Of a stretch of DNA of 64,000 nt, positions 1 through 10,364 are shown piece by piece. The notes beneath the pieces were generated by a model that saw nothing but the letters and a program-made list of their open reading frames with translations, made no database searches and was not told where the DNA came from. The stretch's first letter is position 1, and each line of letters starts with the position of its first letter. The DNA is from Calliphora vicina (lineage: Eukaryota; Arthropoda; Insecta; Diptera; Calliphoridae): contig NC_088784.1 in assembly GCF_958450345.1 (NCBI RefSeq), forward strand, positions 71,697,747-71,761,746, in the 5' to 3' direction. The position numbers were made by a program, and so were the translations under genes.

Positions 1-1155
1 CATTATTATTTATTAATGTTTGCCTTAGTAAATTGATTTTAATAATTTTATACACTTCTCCACAGGCAATCAAATTCTGAAATATTTATTTGCTTTAAAA
101 GTATATGGGGGTTTCCATGAAGTACACTGAATAATTATTTCAATAAATTTAAAAAATAAAACATTCCAAAATATAAGAATTGAGTGAAAATGAGAATAAG
201 AATAACGCTGAATGTTATGAAACAGAAAATGGAAACTTCGGAAATAAACGTTCTTTCAATACGGACTTCCGAACTTTGACAGTTGAAAGTTGACAGCTGA
301 GATAATGTTAAAGCTACATCTGTCAAATTGGTCTTTCAGGCGAGTAAAAATGTCGATGATACTTTATTTTATTTAAATTTAAACATAGGAAGCGCTTAAT
401 GAAAGATCCTTTACAATTGAAAACTTCTGAAATACAATACAAATACAATGATATAAAAACAAATATTTATTGGAACATGCTTTTCTCCCTAACTCTGTGA
501 ATATATATTTTTAATTATTGTGTTAAAATTCCCTACAACTATTTCCAAGTACACATACATATAATTCAAATTCATTTCCTTTTTTATTTAAAAAAAAGTT
601 GTTCTCGTCCCACCCACTGTGTAAATAATTTGTTTGATGATTTTCAATTATTCAGCTCGATTAGTTGTTGAGTGCATAAAAAAACTACATAAAAACAATT
701 GTATACATAATACAATAATAATAATAAAAAAAATCAATAAACATTGATTTTAATCAATGTACATTAATTAGCCTAAAGGGCTTGTTTAAACAATTTTCAC
801 AGCAGGACATTAAACAAGCAAATACGAGTGTTTTATTCTGGCCACAACTTTTTTCTAGTTGCTGGCTGTAAATACTTAAATCTTGAGATTTAAAAAAAAT
901 AATAAAAAATTCCATTGAAATCATTAAAAAATTTAAGAGGTTTTCATTAGTAAGTAGTTTTTTTTTTGACTAAACAGCAGTGATTAATTATTTAGCGCCA
1001 GAAATGAAATATATTGATGATATGGCATATTTTAAACCAGGAATAGGGTGTGATAAATTGTTGGCCATACTATTTTTAATAATTACTTCATTTAATAAAT
1101 GTATATTTGCAACCTTATAAAGTACCCAAGTATTCTAAATACTTATAAATAGAGA
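1..1155. other. A+T-rich non-coding, nothing recognised
   Basis: Low-complexity A+T-rich DNA with frequent stops in all frames. The small open frame at 135-326 has no recognisable domain. No terminal repeats, tandem arrays or splice-bounded frames were seen. Confidence 0.6.
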
Positions 1156-1633
1156 TGTTGATGTAACGAGATGACTGATGACGATTTGAATTTAACGGCC
1201 TGTAAAGGCTGTTTGCAAAATTCATTATGTTTATAATACATATTTCCATTGTTCGAAACATCTACTTATCATACATGTTGATAACACTCTGCTATTAACA
1301 TTGTTTATAAGTATAATAACATTAACTGTTAAAGCTGCTAACATTAAAGCTGATAAAAGCTCTAGATATAGATAATTCATGAAACTTCTAGTAAATGGCA
1401 CTGTGTATATAAATAGTAACAGAAGATGTAGTCTGTCAGTGTATTATAAGCGCTGTTAGAATTAAAATCAACTGTATCACCAGTGTATTCTTGTACATTA
1501 CCAGTGTGTGTAAATAAATAAGTAAAGAGTTGTTACAAATTTTAAACCACTCATCGCTTTTATTTGCAATCTAAAAGAAGGTGGTTTATTTAAAGGAAAT
1601 AAACCACCGCTTTTAAAAGGTAAAATCGTAACA
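1156..1633 (+). mobile_element. Probable solo LTR
   Basis: The segment starts TGTTGATG, ends CGTAACA, and has the internal order of a long terminal repeat: a TATA box (TATAAATAG from 1408), an insect initiator TCAGT at 1436-1440, and a polyadenylation signal AATAAA at 1513-1518. The TG...CA ends and the length near 480 bp fit BEL/Pao or gypsy LTRs. No primer-binding site or polyprotein follows, so it would be a solo LTR. The flanking 5-mers (agaga, atata) do not match, so the ends or target duplication have decayed or are misplaced. Confidence 0.45.
1406..1440 (+). promoter_or_regulatory. TATA box plus initiator core promoter
   Basis: TATATAAATAG at 1406-1416 and TCAGT at 1436-1440 place the initiator A (1438) 30 bases after the T at 1408, the standard insect TATA-Inr spacing. 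It lies inside the probable solo LTR and would drive rightward transcription if active. Confidence 0.4.
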
Positions 1634-2060
1634 ATATATTAGATTCGGTACGGAAAAACTAGGTATTGAAAATCAGCAAAATCAGTCTATTAATGGCTGA
1701 CATATAAACAAAAAACCATGTAGTACCATGTAGTCTGATGGATCCAAGTTCAATTAGACAGTGAAATACCAATTGAGAGCAATAACAGGAGTTCATAGCT
1801 TCTTGAACTTCAAAATGATAGTGTTGGTAATGAATTATCCAACTAATGCCCGTAACTTCAACAGATGTTGTTGTTTTTGTTGTTGTAGCAGCAGTCATTA
1901 CTGAGTTGACAGCCCTTGGCTGTCGTGGGAATGACTTCAACAGATAGATATCAACGGTGTAAAATACCCAGAAAATAAATTTACCTAAAAGGTAACTTGA
2001 CATTAATTTGAATTCAAAATCTACGGGTAAAAATTACCAACTATTTTTGAAGCACTGATA
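1634..2060. other. Non-coding; holds a short dispersed sequence
   Basis: No gene is recognised. A minus-strand frame of 114 codons (1659-2003) has no domain. Positions 1853-1917, read on the minus strand, resemble 39917-39965, including the shared string AAGGGCTGTCAACTCAG and a CTGCTGCTACAACAA tract. There the sequence interrupts a mariner, so it is a small mobile or dispersed repeat rather than a gene. Confidence 0.4.
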
Positions 2061-2428
2061 GATATACAATTTTTCAACAAGATCAGTCAATAACTCTCTA
2101 TGTTAGAGGGTGTCAAAATTTTACATTTTGGTTAAATATGTAGGTGTTTTTTTCTCATTTTGCTAAAAAAGTCAAAAAGCGTATGCCTTGAGTTACAAAA
2201 CATTTATTTTGATAGATATCCATCTCACAAAAAGTTCTTGAAGAAAAGAACCTAAGCATTTTTTTGATTTTGCCAAAAAAAAAGTAAAAAATATTTTCGA
2301 AAGACTGAAGAAATAGCTATCTAAACTATTTGGGACAAGTTACCTGTTTCTCTAAAATGTCAAATTTTGAACCATCCCCCCCCTTAATCAGAGAGTTCTT
2401 GACCGATCTTGTTGAAAAATTGTATCTA
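2061..2428. repeat. Foldback repeat with 40-bp inverted arms
   Basis: The left arm (2061-2100) and right arm (2389-2428) are near-perfect reverse complements; the shared core is CAATTTTTCAACAAGATC and its complement. The roughly 290-bp interior lacks coding potential. A diverged relative lies at 25790-26100, sharing phrases such as AGAAATAGCTATC and CTATTTGGGACA. This indicates a dispersed MITE-like family. Target duplications were not resolved. Confidence 0.6.
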
Positions 2429-3798
2429 AATTACTATCCAATAGGACTAACCATGATCGGAAGAAATCTTTTGCAAATGTTGGTTCACATGATTTGAAAT
2501 ACCTTATTTATTTATTGAAATTACGGGCATTAGTCACTAACATAGGATAACAAATCATTAGGGTCCGACCGAAGTTCAATTTTCAGCCTAAAACCAATAT
2601 GGTTCGTTAAAAAAATCTATATTCGAGATAATCCGAAACTAGGCCTAAAAATTAAATGACATAACCATAACATAGGGCTGATAATATTCCCCATGTGTCT
2701 TTTCCAAAAAGTCCTAAAAAATTAAAACCGAGATTTCGACAAGTTTCTGATTTTTTAATCTAATTGAGATATTGATTTGAAACATTTTTTGTAAGACCAA
2801 AAATTAGCTTGTCTAAACAAAAAAATTAGTTCGGAATAAATGTGGATCAAATTGTTCCTAATACTTGCAATCCTATTAAAATTTTGATACAAATTTTAGT
2901 TTTAGAAACTCAATAAATTTTCAAATTTTTCTTAATTTGTCAATTTTTTTACAATTTTGCCCATAGGGACCAAATTTCCTTCGGGACTGGGAAAATACTT
3001 TGGGGATAAATAGAGAATACATCAAGGTTTACAAAGCTGATTTTCGTTTTCTGATTTGGATTTAAGAATGTTTTTTATACCAAAATGTTCTCCGTAAATA
3101 TATCTTACAGAAAAACCTAAAATTGTTCTCTAATAATAGTTTTTTTTAATAAAAGTTTTTTTTGAATTTTTAAATTGAAAATCGTTTAGTTTTGGATCAA
3201 TAATTTATATTGCTTTGAAAAAACTTAAATTCGAGTCCATTCGGTTAAAAAGTACGACCTATATTTTTAATAAAGCGAACCAATTTATGCAAGATTTTAA
3301 AATTTCAATTTTGAAATGCCTATAACTTGGGAATTGTAAGAGAAAATATAAAAATCGTTGAAATCGGATTTTTATATGCCAGATTTATTCCAAAAAAAAT
3401 TTGATTCTGCTCCACTGTGGGCTGTAGATGTTGTTATCTTACCATCTAAATTGATCTTTTTGAAAATTATTTTATAATACAATAAAGAGTTTGCTTATCA
3501 GTTCTAAATTTTGAGTTTTACCGCTGAAATTAGTTCTAAAAGTAAAAAACAACGAATAATTTTCGGTTTGTGGTTTTAACCTATGAAACACGAATCACAA
3601 CTGTCAGTAACATGATCAGCGGTAGTTCAATAGTCCCTATTTAGTCCGCCGCTCCGAAAAAAAATGTCAAAGAATACTTGGAATAGCACAAGCTGCGGAA
3701 TTAAACAAAAATTTATATAAGATTCGATGACCGGAGGTGAATTTCATTGGCTACGTCTTTGCAGATAGAGTATTTATCGTATGACAGACTTTTGATTT
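2429..3798. other. Non-coding A+T-rich, nothing recognised
   Basis: No open frame, terminal repeat or tandem array could be supported. The composition is monotonous, with many A and T runs, like old repeat debris. Confidence 0.5.
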
Positions 3799-4461
3799 TT
3801 GTACCCTTCGCCATGAGTGGTAAGGGTATATATAAGTTTTTCCGATTGTAATTTCTACATTTTTCATTTGCGACCCCACAAAGTATATATGTATATTCTG
3901 GATCGTTATAGATAGCGAAGTCGATATAGCCATGTCCGTCTGTATGTTGAAATCAACTTTCCGTAGCCCCTAAATAACTTACATACATGATTCATACATC
4001 AATATGTCGGGAATTCTTCCGGCTCGACCCACAAATGGCTGAGATATAAGGAAAAAACCGGGAAAACCTCGATTTTTGGCCAATTTTTTATATATATCTG
4101 GATTACTAAGTCATTAATATAGACAATATGGATATCTAATGATAGATATTTTAAAGTCCTTTGCAAGGATGTATATAAAGCTATAGTAAGTTGGACCTAC
4201 AATTGGTCAAAATCGGGAAAAATATTTTTTAACCCGAATTTTTTTTCATCAAAAATTTTTTTGTCATAAATTATTTTTCCAAAAAGAAAATTGGAAAACA
4301 ATTTCGAAAAGAAAAAAATTTAAAAGAATTTAAAAAAAGTTTTTTATAAAAAAATTAAAATTTTGTTTACCTAAAAATATTTAAAAAATTATTTTTAGGT
4401 ATAATTTGGTGAAGGGTATCTAAGATTCGGCAGAGCCGAATATAGCTCTCTTACTGGTTTT
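3799..4461 (+). mobile_element. mini-me/DINE-1-type element, copy 1
   Basis: The copy has all the landmarks of the family. It opens with a TACCCTTC motif and its inverted partner AAGGGTATA, then CGACCCCACAAAGTATATAT, a TA tract, a short core, and GTCCGTCTGT. Near the 3' end are GTGAAGGGTAT and the hairpin ATTCGGCAGAGCCGAAT, followed by ATAGCTCTCTTACTGG. The order TA tract, about 33-bp core, GTCY repeat is that described for dipteran mini-me elements, later grouped with Helentron-like DINE-1. No protein is encoded. This copy is more diverged than those at 43446 and 61215. Confidence 0.8.
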
Positions 4462-5109
4462 ATGAAAAATGTTTCTAATATTGGACCTATTTAAATACAT
4501 CAACGTGATACACAAGTTGTTTTCTATTAGCATTAAAGAATATAAGTTTTTTTATATTTTTTTATCTAAGAATAATCCTTAAGAAAAGGGAACTCGCATG
4601 GATCTAGTCACGTAACTTGTTTCTTGGGAACAAATATGAGATATACGTTCGACAATTTTGGGTAGTCAAAATTAAGGAAAGAAAATAAAATTTTTAGTGT
4701 AACATCAATACCAAAAATGAATATGCTTATAATGGATATAATGTATGTATTTATGTACCTAGAAAATGTCTAAATATCGCCACAATAATTCGGAGTCCAA
4801 AGGATTAATGAACAAAAAAGTCTACTTCTATATTTGAAATATAAAGAAAAAATGTGAATGTATGAGGTTTTTGAAACATTTCTTTGGCTTTAAGTATATT
4901 TTTTTTCTCAGCCAGTTATGAAGTGTGTTTTGTAGTTGATTTGTGGCCGTAGCAAAACAAAAAAACCTAAGTGTTGGATTACAAGATTTATAAAAAAGTC
5001 AACTTTTAGTTTTCATTCGACAAATAACAAATAGTGTAAATATAGGAACGATAGGAAGATAGATAAAGAGAGAGAGGTAGAGAAATAGATAAAGAAATGT
5101 GGCACTTAC
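4462..5109 (-). other. Start of intron after the host coding exon
   Basis: On the minus strand the exon at 5110 is followed directly by GTAAGTGCC, a consensus 5' splice site, so this stretch is intron of the host gene. No further exon is seen down to position 1. There are short GA-rich tracts around 5060-5090. Confidence 0.6.
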
Positions 5110-5779
5110 CAGTTAAACTGTCAGCAGCCTTTACTGATGAAGTGTTGACAATGCAGACAACTAGTAACAGCATCAAAGTCAATAAAAAATGCCGTCTATG
5201 ACTGTGTCGTCTAAGACTTTGACATCGTCGATCAACAGCTTCGCCATCACCACCAACACCACAATCATCACAATAATCAGCACCACAATTATTTCGTCTC
5301 CTTGTAATACTTGCAGCATGTGGCCATAATGATGTCGCAGTTATTGTTCGTGATGTTGCTGATTGTGTGTCTAGAGTTGGTGTTTTTCTTGTGGTTCTCC
5401 ATAAATTCCTTGATATTATTTTACCAGAAATAATTGTGGAGGAACAAGACAACGGCCACAATAATGAAGACGACCACGAGGATAATGATGACGACGATGA
5501 TGATGAGGGAAAACTTTTACAAGGCATAGAGAGATTTTTAATACTTTTCATGGATTTTCTAGATGTTGCTGTTGAATGATGTCTGTGGTCTTTTTGTGTT
5601 ATAGACAATGTTTTTGTTGTTGTTTCTGTTTGTGATAATGATAATGTTGTTGGCACTTTTCTTAAAACAGCAGCTGCTAATGTAGCCTCTGTTGCTGTTG
5701 CCTGTAATTCATTACTCTCACCCTGCTGTTTGCTATTCCGTCGTCTTTTTGAATTTTTATAATTTTCCAAGGTAAACAT
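5110..5779 (-). CDS. First coding exon of a secreted or membrane host protein (partial)
   Basis: This is the only convincing host exon. Reading the minus strand, ATG (5777-5779) follows AAAAGTAAA, a good fly start context, and 223 codons plus one base run to a GTAAGT donor at 5109. The protein begins MFTLENYKNSKRRRNSK and is rich in Ser, Thr, Arg and Gln, with a poly-Ser run near residues 90-100. Near residues 198-211 is a strongly hydrophobic stretch (FLLTLMLLLVVCIV) preceded by RRHSHRRH and followed by NTSSVKAAD. This looks like a signal peptide with cleavage after VKA at residue 218, but with an unusually long N-terminal extension. Internal methionines, including one inside the hydrophobic core, leave the true start open. 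Later exons would lie beyond the left edge. I do not recognise the family; fly immunoglobulin-type surface proteins often start this way, but nothing here proves it. Confidence 0.6.
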
Positions 5780-5892
5780 TTTACTTTTTCAATTTATTAT
5801 TATTGTTGCTGCTGCTGTTGTTGTGGCTGCCACCAATTTCTTTTTTTTTTCTCCTTTTGCCAATTTCACCACTTCGTCTATTGGTTTTGCCT
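5780..5892 (-). other. 5' UTR segment and splice acceptor of host exon
   Basis: On the minus strand TTTCAATTTACAG ends at 5893, a pyrimidine-rich acceptor, followed by GCAAAACC and a CAACAACAGCAGCAG-rich leader up to the ATG at 5779. This supports one or more upstream non-coding exons at higher coordinates. Confidence 0.5.
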
Positions 5893-6879
5893 GTAAATTG
5901 AAATTAAACAAATTTTCTAATTATTATTTTCATCATCATTGATTTTTAGATTGATTTTTGCCTGAAAATTTTGTTTTTCTAACAACAAACAGTCTGGTAG
6001 ACAGGTGTTTTATAGCTAAATTAAATAATTTGTTAATTTTCTTTTAAATTAAATAACACGCGAATTCTCATTATAAACAATTTCATAATAAGGAAATTTG
6101 TTGTGTATTAAAAATTACTTATTAATGAGGATGATAATGGGTGATGTAAACGATTTTATTAGGAAATATGGAGCAATAAGTTGGTTTTAGAAAAGTGGTA
6201 AATTTCTAGGAAAATTTTAGTGATTTGCAACAAAATTGCTTGTGTTTTTTTAATAGTTTCCTAAAACATTTTGTTTCCAATTTAAATTAATTTTCCAAAT
6301 TTTCTTAAAAATAAAAAGATTCCGCTTAATTTTGTTTTACAGTTTCAGGAATTTTGCTTTTGTTTCAAAATTAAGAAATTGGTACAAATTGTTATAAATA
6401 TCCATGTAGGTAGTGTAATTTGAAATTTGTTTGATTTTTTTTTTGTAAACAAACACTAACAGTGAAGCTTGTCTACTAAAACCAGTATCTCTTGCGGGAA
6501 TCGAACCATCAACCATCATAATATCGTCTAGTCTATCGAGGCACTCTCTGTATACACTATGACAGACAGATCATTCTATAGAATTATATCTTTTGTATCA
6601 TCTCGAATATACCAAGATTTTTTGGTTAAGTTTAAGCTGCAATTGATTTTTCCAAACTAACGTCGTTTTTTTCTGGAAAATAATGTTGATCAATTTCTTT
6701 TCCTTTTTTGATCAAATTTGACTATTGCAGAAATTTGCAATATAGATTACGTTTCCATCCGATGTATGCTTTGTCTGTCAAAGTTCATTATAGGTCCTTT
6801 GAATTACAGGTTGCTTTGAATTCTACTTATGCAACTCATCCTTGTGTCTTTGTAATACGATTAAGCTATTTTTCTGATA
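5893..6879. other. Probable intron, nothing recognised
   Basis: A+T-rich sequence upstream of the host exon's acceptor. Open frames at 6337-6519 (minus) and 6708-6908 (plus) have no domain and no splice support. Confidence 0.5.
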
Positions 6880-7109
6880 TGTTAGGTTGGTTGGCTAAGA
6901 ATAGCTAATAAATATAAGTCAAATAGATAAATTCTTATACTCTGGGTTGGCTAACAGCCATAGTAATCGTGGATCCAATATGATGGCATAAATACTTCGG
7001 CTCTCGATCGGCTATCTATGGGTTAGCCAATGCAATCGGAGGATATAAATGCCTAGATGAGACTAAAATTCTTCAGTTCACAATCGACTAACCTAACTAC
7101 AACATAACA
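6880..7109 (+). promoter_or_regulatory. LTR-like core promoter region
   Basis: TATAAAT at 7044-7050 and an initiator TCAGTTC from 7073 give a TATA-to-start distance of 31 bases. The block begins TGTTAGGTTGG and ends ACATAACA, so it could be a short, old LTR of TG...CA type. It also shows a weak inverted pair (GTTAGGTTGG near 6881, CTAACCTAAC near 7090). No polyadenylation signal or matching target duplication was found. It could equally be a host promoter remnant. Confidence 0.3.
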
Positions 7110-7237
7110 GCATTGCCGAATTTTGACTTCGTCAAGTTCGGTTCTTCTTATTTTCTGACTTATTGACATAAACTATTTGAGAATTATAGCATATAAAAGA
7201 GGTATGTAGTTCGTATTGAAAGTATAGAAGTTTGATA

Positions 7238-8178
7238 TTGGGTGTATGACTTACAAATGCGGTATTTTATTTTTAATAACTTATACTATGTAATTTTGTA
7301 GAGTATCTGTCATTTATTGAACATTATATTGTAAACATGAAAGCATTTTTTGCTTCGAAACTCATTTCTTCTTACGGCTTTCAAAATCATTTAGAACTAC
7401 TCAAGCAGCAATTTGAAAACATTTGCGAGCAGCAGGATTCATCCAAAAGCAGGGAAATTGGGTGCCATATGGAAGACGATTTTACATGTCCGAAGTGATG
7501 CTTGAACACTATAAAAGAAAATCATGGCGCTAAGGTAACGCCCTGTATTTGGTGGTAGCAAAAGGGTCTATTATGAACTGCTGAAATCTGGACAGACCAT
7601 CACAGAGAACCTGGAATGAACGCAATTGATACTTTTGAATATGCGGTCAGACATGAAACCGTAATATTTCATCATAACAACGCTCGGCCACATGTTGCAA
7701 TACCTGTTAAAAGGTATTTAGAATGAAGTGGTTTGGATGGATTTCCTTAGCCGCTTTATAGTCCCGACTGTGCCCCATCCGACTACTATTTGTTTCGATC
7801 GAAGCAGAACCCTCTCTGTGGTATACGGTTCACATCAGAACAGAATATACACAGAGAAAACAGATTCGTGATAGCAACCGAATTTGTTGCCAATCGAATG
7901 ATTCTATCTTAGTGACCGAATTTTACAGTTGTGGCTATTTGGAAGCGGTAACTAAAGTTTGGTTGCCTCAACTGAAATTCTTCTTTATTAACTGACTTTC
8001 TGTTGTTAGAACTGAAAAATTCTACGTGTGCAACCGAATCATTCGATTGGCAACAAATTCGGTTGCTATCACGAATCTGTTTTCTCTGTGTACGATATTG
8101 GCTTGATTCGTTCTTGGCCTCAAAATATGAGCCGTTCTTTTGGCTCGGAAGCCATGTGTTGCCAGAAAGATGCAGATA
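7238..8178 (+). mobile_element. mariner (mauritiana-like), broken copy 1
   Basis: The element starts with the family terminal repeat TTGGGTGTATGAC after a TA at 7236-7237. It keeps recognisable transposase pieces: the HTH part with FIQKQGNWVPYG (near 7435), VIFHHNNARPHVAIPVK (near 7660), and the C-terminal YWLDSFLASKYE (near 8090). Against the other copies it has stops, frameshifts and a large internal deletion, and the catalytic Asp of HDNARPH is Asn here. It is interrupted by a 241-bp MITE at 7850-8090 and its 3' end is lost where another repeat fragment begins near 8188. It is dead. Confidence 0.8.
7850..8090. mobile_element. 241-bp MITE with long inverted repeats, TA target
   Basis: Both ends read CACAGAGAAAACAGATTCG inward, and the inverted arms stay nearly identical for about 55 bases (shared inner phrases AGCAACCGAATTTGTTG and CCAATCGAATGATTC). 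It sits in a mariner between two TA dinucleotides (7848-7849 and 8091-8092). Removing it and one TA restores the mariner reading around GAATATACGATATTGG. TA target and arm structure indicate a Tc1/mariner-superfamily MITE. No coding capacity. Confidence 0.85.
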
Positions 8179-8187
8179 CGGTGTTTA

Positions 8188-8332
8188 TTAGTGGATTCAC
8201 AAGGTAACCTACAATGTTCTAATATTTCACGACTCGATGGCTCAGCTTAAACGCCTCTTAGGCGTCCGACGCAGGTCTTTGCTTGGTTAGGATAACACAA
8301 TAAATCTAACATACAGAGTAGTATTGTTTCAG
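8188..8332 (+). repeat. Fragment of the GGTCAATTCACAAGG MITE family
   Basis: GTGGATTCACAAGG and the following sequence (CGACTCGATGGCTCAGC, GGATAACACAATAAA, ACATACAGAGTA) align with the left end and middle of the MITE at 40214-40455. The right inverted arm is missing. It truncates the 3' end of the mariner just before it. Confidence 0.6.
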
Positions 8333-9049
8333 GACAAAACTCTAATTATTAAAAAAAAGATGTTCAAAGCCCCACTACTATCGACTTCTATTGATACTAT
8401 ATTTTATTAAAAGTTCAGCTGCACTCACACAACTTACTTCAAACTTTCAAAGATGAATTTACACATTCCTATAGACTCCGAATAATTTTCTGTTTGATAT
8501 ATGCATGTCCATTCATGTCGAAGAAAGCGAACGTAAGAATCATCTCATTGCAAAGAAGTTGGAGAGAGTGTTGCAAAGCTGACAGAAATACTATTTGAAT
8601 ATTATTTTGAAATTTTTAACACTAAATTAAACCAAAAACCAGAAAAATATTTTCGAATAAATTTACTTATTTTACCAGGGTTTTAAAAGAAATATAAAAT
8701 AACTGTATTTGGTTGTTGGAGCAGCCTTTGTAAACGTTTCTGATTTAATTGTGGCATTTGATCGGTATCGTCACAGTCGTAGTTTTAATCAGTATGAACT
8801 CAATAAATTCATTGTTTAATTAAAAAACTTATGAATTTCAACCATGTTAAATTTGTATATTGTAAATTTGTATACTGATTGTCGATAAACAAATTTGAAC
8901 CACTATTATTGTTATTATTTTCTCTAAATATGAATAATGATCATTGAATATCTCTAAAAGATGCAATGTTAGGCATCTTAATAAGTCCTTTGAGAGGATA
9001 AACTATAATTTGATTCATTCTTAATAACTAAATTTTTCCGCTATGGCTT
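8333..9049. other. Non-coding, nothing recognised
   Basis: A+T-rich sequence without supported open frames, terminal repeats or tandem units. Confidence 0.5.
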
Positions 9050-9185
9050 GAGTTGAGTGAAAAAAATTCGGTTATTTCAACTGTAATACTTCTTTGCCAA
9101 CTGACTATCTGTTGCTAGAATCGAAAAAATCTATGGATATAATAGAATGATTCAATTCGCAACAAATTTGACCATCGAAACGTAT
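9050..9185. repeat. Diverged relative of the CACAGAGAAAACAG MITE
   Basis: Phrases such as CCAACTGACTATCTGTTGC and GAATGATTCAATTCGCAAC match, with substitutions, the interior and right arm of the MITE at 7850-8090. Terminal repeats are not intact. Confidence 0.45.
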
Positions 9186-10015
9186 CTGAATATAATAACT
9201 TTTAGAAGAGAACTTATGAAGAAATTCCCGACAAAGATGTCCCGAAAATTAACAAAAAAAAAATATTCCGCGTAGGAACGCTATACCAAACAAAAATTTA
9301 ATTTTCAATTTCTGCCTCTCTAAAACTCAATCTAGGTATAAAGTTGACAGTGAACTTCCCGAAAAGTTAAAGTTGACAACCCCAGCGCCTTCTCTGGTGC
9401 ATACAAACTATAAACCAGTCAGTGGTAAATTAGAAAAATGCTGAAATTGATCAAATATCATTTAAAAGAGGAAACAGTGTCAGAGAACTCAACATCATAT
9501 TGACGCTACAACAATGCATCTGGAATGTCATATGGGAAGTCAGTCAAACTTCGACTTTCGATAGCAGCTCGTTCCTGAAAGCTTTGAACGAAATTCATAG
9601 AAATGTCATCAATTCTACAGTTGTAGATTATCGAATTAACGTCGTTCTTCGAGGCCGCCCAACTCCAGTAGCACATGTTGTGACCCAAACGAGGTCGGGC
9701 AATTTCGGAAATTTCTTTAGAAGATTTATTTTTAAAATTGCAGTATTATTTCTGCACAGATAAATTAGATTCGTTGTGATTTATTATTAATCCAATGAAT
9801 GTTGACAAAGAAGAATTAGAATTAAGAATTGTTTAGCCATAACAAAAATATTTAATCCTTTAGACCAAGGACTGTAATGGTTATAAGTGATATCAAAAAA
9901 TTAATTTTATAATAGTTATTTTGTAGCTTTAAAAATAAAAATCCATCTAAAACAGTTAGTTTTCAACATAAAAATAAATGTTCGGATGAAATTATTAAAA
10001 AGAGAGTTTAAAATT
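9186..10015. other. Non-coding, one unassigned pair of open frames
   Basis: Overlapping frames at 9500-9763 (plus) and 9506-9688 (minus) lie in a less A+T-rich patch (9340-9720) that resembles decayed transposon coding sequence, but no motif could be assigned. The remainder is A+T-rich. Confidence 0.35.
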
Positions 10016-10364
10016 GCCGTCACAAAAAAAACTCATTTGAGGAGTTTTAATTTTCCCTTCAGAAAATAAAACTCATTTTATGTAAATTGACACCTAAAGC
10101 TTGTCGATAGTCAGATCATTACAATTAAAAACAAGTGGGAGTTTAATTTGTTATTTTGTTATTTCTATTATTAAATTGTTGTTTATACTGAAAACAAAAG
10201 ATGAAAATAAACAAAATGAGTCTTATTTTCTGATGGGATAAAACTCATTTGAGTTTTATTTTATGACGGGAATAATAAAACTCCATAAATTAAAACTTCT
10301 CAAATGAGTTTTATTTTAGACGGGGAAATTAAAACTCCTCAAATGAGTTTTATTTTATGATGGC
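10016..10364. repeat. 349-bp foldback element with repeated AAAACTCATTTGAG motif
   Basis: The left end (GCCGTCACAAAAAAAACTC) and right end (reverse complement GCCATCATAAAATAAAACTC) are inverted copies that continue through CATTTGAGGAGTTTTAATT. The right half holds several further inverted and direct copies of ACTCATTTGAG and its complement (10240-10360), so the element could fold into multiple hairpins. Short flanks are similar but a clean target duplication was not resolved. Confidence 0.65.

Noticed and set aside
5367..5579. Plus-strand frame with a poly-Asp run
   Set aside because: It is the antisense of the poly-Ser region of the host exon, produced by GAT/ATC trinucleotide repeats. The minus-strand frame is longer, has start context and a splice donor.
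9500..9763. Overlapping frames considered as a transposase remnant
   Set aside because: A GRPRRTT-like string appears in one minus-strand frame, but the surrounding order does not match Tc1 or mariner, so no family was assigned.
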